Positions 60,362 through 64,000 of a stretch of 64,000 nt of DNA are shown here, one piece after another. Below the pieces are notes generated by a model. That model did not search any database, had not been told where the DNA came from, and saw nothing but the letters and a program-made list of their open reading frames with translations. Every line of letters starts with the position of its first letter. Positions within the stretch are counted from its first letter, which is position 1. The position numbers and the translations under genes are program-made. The stretch covers positions 52,314-116,313 of the forward strand of contig VSND01000007.1 of assembly GCA_009774145.1 (NCBI GenBank), read 5' to 3'. Source of the stretch: Lachnospiraceae bacterium. Its GTDB lineage: Bacteria > Bacillota > Clostridia > Lachnospirales > Lachnospiraceae.

Positions 60362-62029
60362 ATGAGAAGTGATGCAGTAACAAAAGGAATGCAGCAGGCT
60401 CCCCACCGATCGCTGTTCCATGCGCTGGGGCTGACCGAAGAAGAGATGAACCGGCCGCTGGTGGGCATTGTAAGCTCCTACAATGAGATCGTTCCAGGTC
60501 ATATGAACCTGGACAAGATTGTGGAGGCAGTCAAACTTGGAGTCTCCATGGCAGGGGGAACTCCCATTGTATTTCCGGCCGTCGCCGTATGCGACGGCAT
60601 TGCCATGGGACATATCGGTATGAAATATTCTCTGGTGACGAGAGATCTGATTGCGGATTCCACGGAGGCCATGGCGATGGCGCATCAGTTTGATGCACTG
60701 GTTATGGTACCGAACTGTGACAAAAACGTCCCCGGTCTTCTGATGGCGGCGGCAAGAGTCAACATACCGACGGTATTTGTCAGCGGCGGTCCCATGCTGG
60801 CAGGCCGGGTAAAAGGGGAGAAGAGAAGTCTCTCCAGCATGTTTGAGGCAGTAGGGTCTTATGCGGCAGGGACGATGACCGAAGCGGATGTTAAGGAATT
60901 TGAAAATAAAGTATGTCCCACCTGCGGTTCCTGCTCCGGCATGTATACGGCAAACAGTATGAACTGTCTGACAGAAGTGCTTGGAATGGGGCTTCCGGGT
61001 AACGGAACGATCCCGGCCGTCTATTCCGAGCGGATCAGGCTGGCGAAAAAAGCAGGCATGCAGGTGATGGAGATGCTCAAACAGAACATCCGTCCCTGCG
61101 ATATTATGACGGAAAAGGCATTTATGAATGCGCTTGCGGTTGACATGGCGCTGGGCTGCTCCACCAACAGCATGCTTCACCTTCCGGCGATCGCCCATGA
61201 AGCCGGCGTGGAACTGAATGTGGACATTGCCAATGAGGTCAGCGCAAGAACTCCGAATCTGTGTCATCTCGCCCCGGCAGGCCCCACGTATATGGAGGAT
61301 CTGAATGAGGCAGGCGGCGTCTATGCAGTTATGAATGAACTGTCGAAAAAGAATCTTTTGAATCTGGACTGCATGACCGTAACCGGAAAGACAGTGGGGG
61401 AAAATATTGCTTCCTGCGGCAACAGGAATCCGGAAGTGATCCGTCCGGTGGAGAATCCATACAGTACCACCGGCGGAATTGCAATCCTGAAAGGAAATCT
61501 TGCTCCGGACAGCGGCGTGGTGAAACGCTCTGCAGTGGCTCCGGAGATGCTGGTGCATGAGGGACCGGCCCGGGTATTTGACTGTGAAGAGGATGCCATC
61601 GATGCGATCAAGGGCGGCAGAATCGTGGCAGGCGACGTGGTGGTGATTCGCTACGAAGGCCCAAAGGGAGGCCCGGGTATGAGAGAGATGCTGAATCCGA
61701 CTTCAGCCATCGCCGGCATGGGACTGGGCTCTTCCGTGGCGCTGATTACAGACGGCCGTTTCAGCGGCGCCAGCCGCGGGGCATCCATCGGACATGTATC
61801 TCCGGAGGCCGCAGTCGGCGGGCCGATCGCGCTGGTGAGGGAAGGCGACATCATCAGGATCGATATTCCAAAGAACCGGCTGGATGTGGATATTTCCGCA
61901 GAAGAGATGGAAAAAAGACGCGCAGAATGGCAACCAAAGGAACCGAAGGTGACGACCGGATATCTCGCACGGTATGCCTCTATGGTGACCTCCGGCAACA
62001 GAGGAGCGATTCTGGAAATTCAGAGATGA
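60362..62029 (+). CDS. ilvD: Dihydroxy-acid dehydratase
   Basis: A 555-residue Fe-S enzyme that dehydrates dihydroxyisovalerate and dihydroxy-methylvalerate in valine and isoleucine synthesis. Cluster-ligand cysteines are visible in PNCDKNVPG and PTCGSCSGMYTANSMNC. Further signatures are GLPGNGTIPA and DGRFSGASRGASIGHVSPEA. Length is normal. ATG 60362 follows CAGGAGG; a GTG-started upstream frame is not supported. Its gene is followed by a 159-nt gap with a direct repeat before ilvB. Confidence 0.96.
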   Translation: MRSDAVTKGMQQAPHRSLFHALGLTEEEMNRPLVGIVSSYNEIVPGHMNLDKIVEAVKLGVSMAGGTPIVFPAVAVCDGIAMGHIGMKYSLVTRDLIADSTEAMAMAHQFDALVMVPNCDKNVPGLLMAAARVNIPTVFVSGGPMLAGRVKGEKRSLSSMFEAVGSYAAGTMTEADVKEFENKVCPTCGSCSGMYTANSMNCLTEVLGMGLPGNGTIPAVYSERIRLAKKAGMQVMEMLKQNIRPCDIMTEKAFMNALAVDMALGCSTNSMLHLPAIAHEAGVELNVDIANEVSARTPNLCHLAPAGPTYMEDLNEAGGVYAVMNELSKKNLLNLDCMTVTGKTVGENIASCGNRNPEVIRPVENPYSTTGGIAILKGNLAPDSGVVKRSAVAPEMLVHEGPARVFDCEEDAIDAIKGGRIVAGDVVVIRYEGPKGGPGMREMLNPTSAIAGMGLGSSVALITDGRFSGASRGASIGHVSPEAAVGGPIALVREGDIIRIDIPKNRLDVDISAEEMEKRRAEWQPKEPKVTTGYLARYASMVTSGNRGAILEIQR

Positions 62030-62043
62030 TCTTCAGACCGTAT

Positions 62044-62130
62044 GCAGACAGAATAACAGCATCTGCCGGACCTCCATAACCGGGCACTTCTGGACGCGGC
62101 TGGCAGACAGAAATAACAGCATCCGTCGGA
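62044..62130 (+). repeat. 27-bp direct repeat between ilvD and ilvB
   Basis: Copies at 62044-62070 and 62103-62130 share GCAGACAGAA and TAACAGCATC, with one 1-nt insertion, starting 59 bp apart. A small GCCTGT/ACAGGC hairpin follows at 62132-62146. No leader peptide or T-box consensus is seen. Confidence 0.6.
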
Positions 62131-62188
62131 AGCCTGTCATACAGGCAGGGGAAGGTCCGGATGCAGAACTGTGAATAAGGAGAACGAT

Positions 62189-63856
62189 ATGGTTTTATCA
62201 GGAGCAGAGATCGTCATTGCCTGTTTAAAAGAACAGGGTGTGGACACCGTGTTCGGATATCCGGGCGGAGCGATCCTGAATATTTATGATGCATTGTACG
62301 GGCATAAGGAGATCCGTCATATACTGACCTCCCATGAGCAGGGGGCTTCTCATGCGGCAGACGGTTATGCGCGCGCAACCGGAAAAGTCGGGGTCTGTTT
62401 TGCAACTTCCGGCCCCGGTGCGACGAATCTGGTAACGGGAATTGCAACTGCCTATATGGACTCGATTCCGGTAGTTGCAATTACCTGTAATGTGGGGACG
62501 CCGCTTCTGGGAAAGGACAGCTTTCAGGAGATCGATATCATGGGCATTACGATGCCTGTGACAAAATACAGTTTTATTGTAAAAGACGTAGAGGATCTGG
62601 CAGGAGCCATTCGCCGGGCATTCCGGATCGCCAAATCCGGCCGTCCGGGTCCGGTTCTTGTGGACATTACCAAGGACGTAACTGCGAATAAAACAGAATA
62701 TACAGAAGAGCGGCCAAAACAGGCAGAGCCGGACAATTCCACGATCAGGGAAGAGGATCTGGAACAGGCGGTGCGGATGATTTCAGAGGCGGAAAAACCC
62801 ATGATCTTTGTGGGCGGCGGCGCAATCGCATCCAATGCTTCCGGGGAACTTCTGGAATTCGTGGAAAAGGTAAATGCGCCCGTATGTGATACGCTGATGG
62901 GAAAAGGCGCCTTCAGCGGCGAGCATCCGCTGTATGCGGGCATGCTCGGCATGCACGGCACCAAATATGCAAATTTCGGCGTGTCGAAGTGCGACCTTCT
63001 GATCACGGTCGGATCCCGCTTCAGCGACCGGGTATTTGGCGACGCCTCCCGTTTTGCTTCTCATGCGAAGATCCTTCAGATTGATATTGATCCGGCGGAG
63101 ATCAATAAAAATATCCTGGCGACTGCCAGCGTGATCGGAGATGTCCGGGAGGTACTGAAAAAACTGAATCCGAGGCTGGAGGCAAAGGATCACAGGGAAT
63201 GGATTGCATATATCGACGAACTGAAGGAGCGGTTTCCGCTGAAATACAGCGAAGAAGGTCTGACGGGTCCGTTTATCATGGAGGAGATCTATAAAGCGAC
63301 CAGAGGTGATGCGATCATCTGTACGGAAGTGGGGCAGCATCAGATGTGGGCGGCTCAGTATTATAAATACAGCAGGCCGCGTACCTTTATCAGCTCCGGC
63401 GGCCTTGGAACCATGGGTTACGGCCTTGGAGCCGCCATGGGGGCAAAAGTCGCAATGCCGGAAAAACGGGTGATCAATATTGCGGGAGACGGCTGCTTCC
63501 GTATGAACATGAATGAGCTGGCTACGGCATCCCGTTATCAGATTCCGGTTGTGGAGATTGTATTCAACAACCACGTGCTTGGAATGGTGCATCAGTGGCA
63601 GGAGCTGTTCTACGACCGCCGGTATTCGGCAACGATCCTGAATGACCGCGTGGATTTTGTCAAAGTGGCGGAGGCGCTTGGCTGTAAGGGAATCCGTGTG
63701 ACGAAAAAAGAAGAATTTGCACCGGCGCTGCAGGAAGCATTTGCATGCAGAGGGCCTGTGCTTCTGGACTGCCAGCTCGACTGTGATGACAAGGTATTTC
63801 CGATGGTGCCGGCAGGAGCGTCCATTGAAAATGCATTTGACCAGGATGACCTGTAA
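62189..63856 (+). CDS. ilvB: Acetolactate synthase, catalytic (large) subunit
   Basis: A 555-residue TPP- and FAD-dependent enzyme that forms acetolactate or acetohydroxybutyrate for branched-chain amino acids. The N-terminal FGYPGGAILNIYDALYG and catalytic Glu in SHEQGASHAADGYARATG mark the family. The TPP motif is GDGCFRMNMNELATA...NNHVLGMV. ATG 62189 follows AAGGAG; the longer frame starting at 62171 is unlikely. A regulatory subunit gene (ilvN) is not in the 144 nt that remain. Confidence 0.96.
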   Translation: MVLSGAEIVIACLKEQGVDTVFGYPGGAILNIYDALYGHKEIRHILTSHEQGASHAADGYARATGKVGVCFATSGPGATNLVTGIATAYMDSIPVVAITCNVGTPLLGKDSFQEIDIMGITMPVTKYSFIVKDVEDLAGAIRRAFRIAKSGRPGPVLVDITKDVTANKTEYTEERPKQAEPDNSTIREEDLEQAVRMISEAEKPMIFVGGGAIASNASGELLEFVEKVNAPVCDTLMGKGAFSGEHPLYAGMLGMHGTKYANFGVSKCDLLITVGSRFSDRVFGDASRFASHAKILQIDIDPAEINKNILATASVIGDVREVLKKLNPRLEAKDHREWIAYIDELKERFPLKYSEEGLTGPFIMEEIYKATRGDAIICTEVGQHQMWAAQYYKYSRPRTFISSGGLGTMGYGLGAAMGAKVAMPEKRVINIAGDGCFRMNMNELATASRYQIPVVEIVFNNHVLGMVHQWQELFYDRRYSATILNDRVDFVKVAEALGCKGIRVTKKEEFAPALQEAFACRGPVLLDCQLDCDDKVFPMVPAGASIENAFDQDDL

Positions 63857-64000
63857 AGGCAGTCCCTGACAGGTTACTGTTCAAACTTTGGCTGCACGGG
63901 ACGCCTGCCATGGGTGTCTGTTCCTTCCAGACAGGCGATCAGGACTCTCCCCACTGCGTGGGTCCCCCCTCATCGCAAATCCCGCCTGCGCTTAGTGAAG
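63857..64000. other. Right-edge non-coding sequence, GC-rich
   Basis: No gene is visible. A short hairpin (CCCAC TGC GTGGG at about 63950-63962) and a C-rich run occur. The composition differs from coding neighbours and could be the edge of a dispersed repeat, but it does not match anything else in the window. Confidence 0.3.

Overview
The window reads as a chromosomal stretch of a low-to-mid GC, anaerobic, spore-forming Bacillota, most likely a Lachnospiraceae (Blautia or Clostridium cluster XIVa type). The reasons are Spo0A with its own 0A boxes, a CotF-like spore-coat gene, three split (two-polypeptide) transketolases, LuxS, GPH-type sugar carriers, TTG/GTG starts behind strong AGGAGG sites, and a lone adaptor/RND pump without an outer-membrane partner. 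I found no rRNA, tRNA, CRISPR array, prophage or complete insertion sequence. Identifications rest on motif and family recognition by eye; no database search was possible.

Layout. 0-1.7 kb: relic of an AAA-ATPase gene, coaX, DUF1292 gene. 1.9-11.5 kb: catabolic cluster 1, with a divergent AraC regulator, GPH carrier, Zn-dehydrogenase, split transketolase, SDR, Old-Yellow-Enzyme-type flavoprotein and a second Zn-alcohol dehydrogenase. 11.7-15.5 kb: aminotransferase, YdcF-like protein, and a third split transketolase of ordinary pentose-phosphate type. 15.6-20.3 kb: AT-rich accessory stretch with a COG1373 ATPase, a small Cys-rich protein with a BlaI-like repressor, a secreted protein and an unknown gene. 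20.3-28.9 kb: luxS, an AAA-ATPase/nuclease-like gene, mgtE, trpS, flavin reductase, RluA, VOC protein, queH, small unknown genes. 29.0-35.6 kb: catabolic cluster 2, with a divergent AraC, Zn-dehydrogenase, split transketolase, GPH carrier and Zn-dehydrogenase. It lies between an intact membrane-protein gene and a decayed piece of the same gene. 35.6-44.2 kb: second COG1373 ATPase behind 32-bp repeats, two metallopeptidases, MATE pump, rhomboid, TerD, Gx-type membrane protein. 44.3-55.5 kb: glgB, two-component system, adaptor and RND pump, spo0A, glgA. 55.6-64 kb: two small spore-associated genes behind a large hairpin, a MITE-like element, aroC, tgt, yajC, and leuB-ilvD-ilvB.

How the genes fit together. 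Each catabolic cluster imports an uncharged sugar or polyol through a cation symporter, and neither contains a kinase, PTS component or aldolase. The simplest reading is that the Zn-dehydrogenase makes a free ketose, the dedicated transketolase moves its C2 unit onto a central-metabolism acceptor, and the remaining dehydrogenases process the leftover aldehyde. Both cluster transketolases keep the catalytic Glu and His residues but have Gly-Gly where the housekeeping copy has Glu-Asp. The cluster 2 enzyme also lacks two phosphate-contacting residues. This is the strongest candidate in the window for an undescribed pathway.

Other points of interest are integral-helical-turn repeats in front of both COG1373 ATPase genes, a perfect 30-bp palindrome in the cluster 1 control region, and a hairpin that buries the ribosome-binding site of a spore-associated gene.
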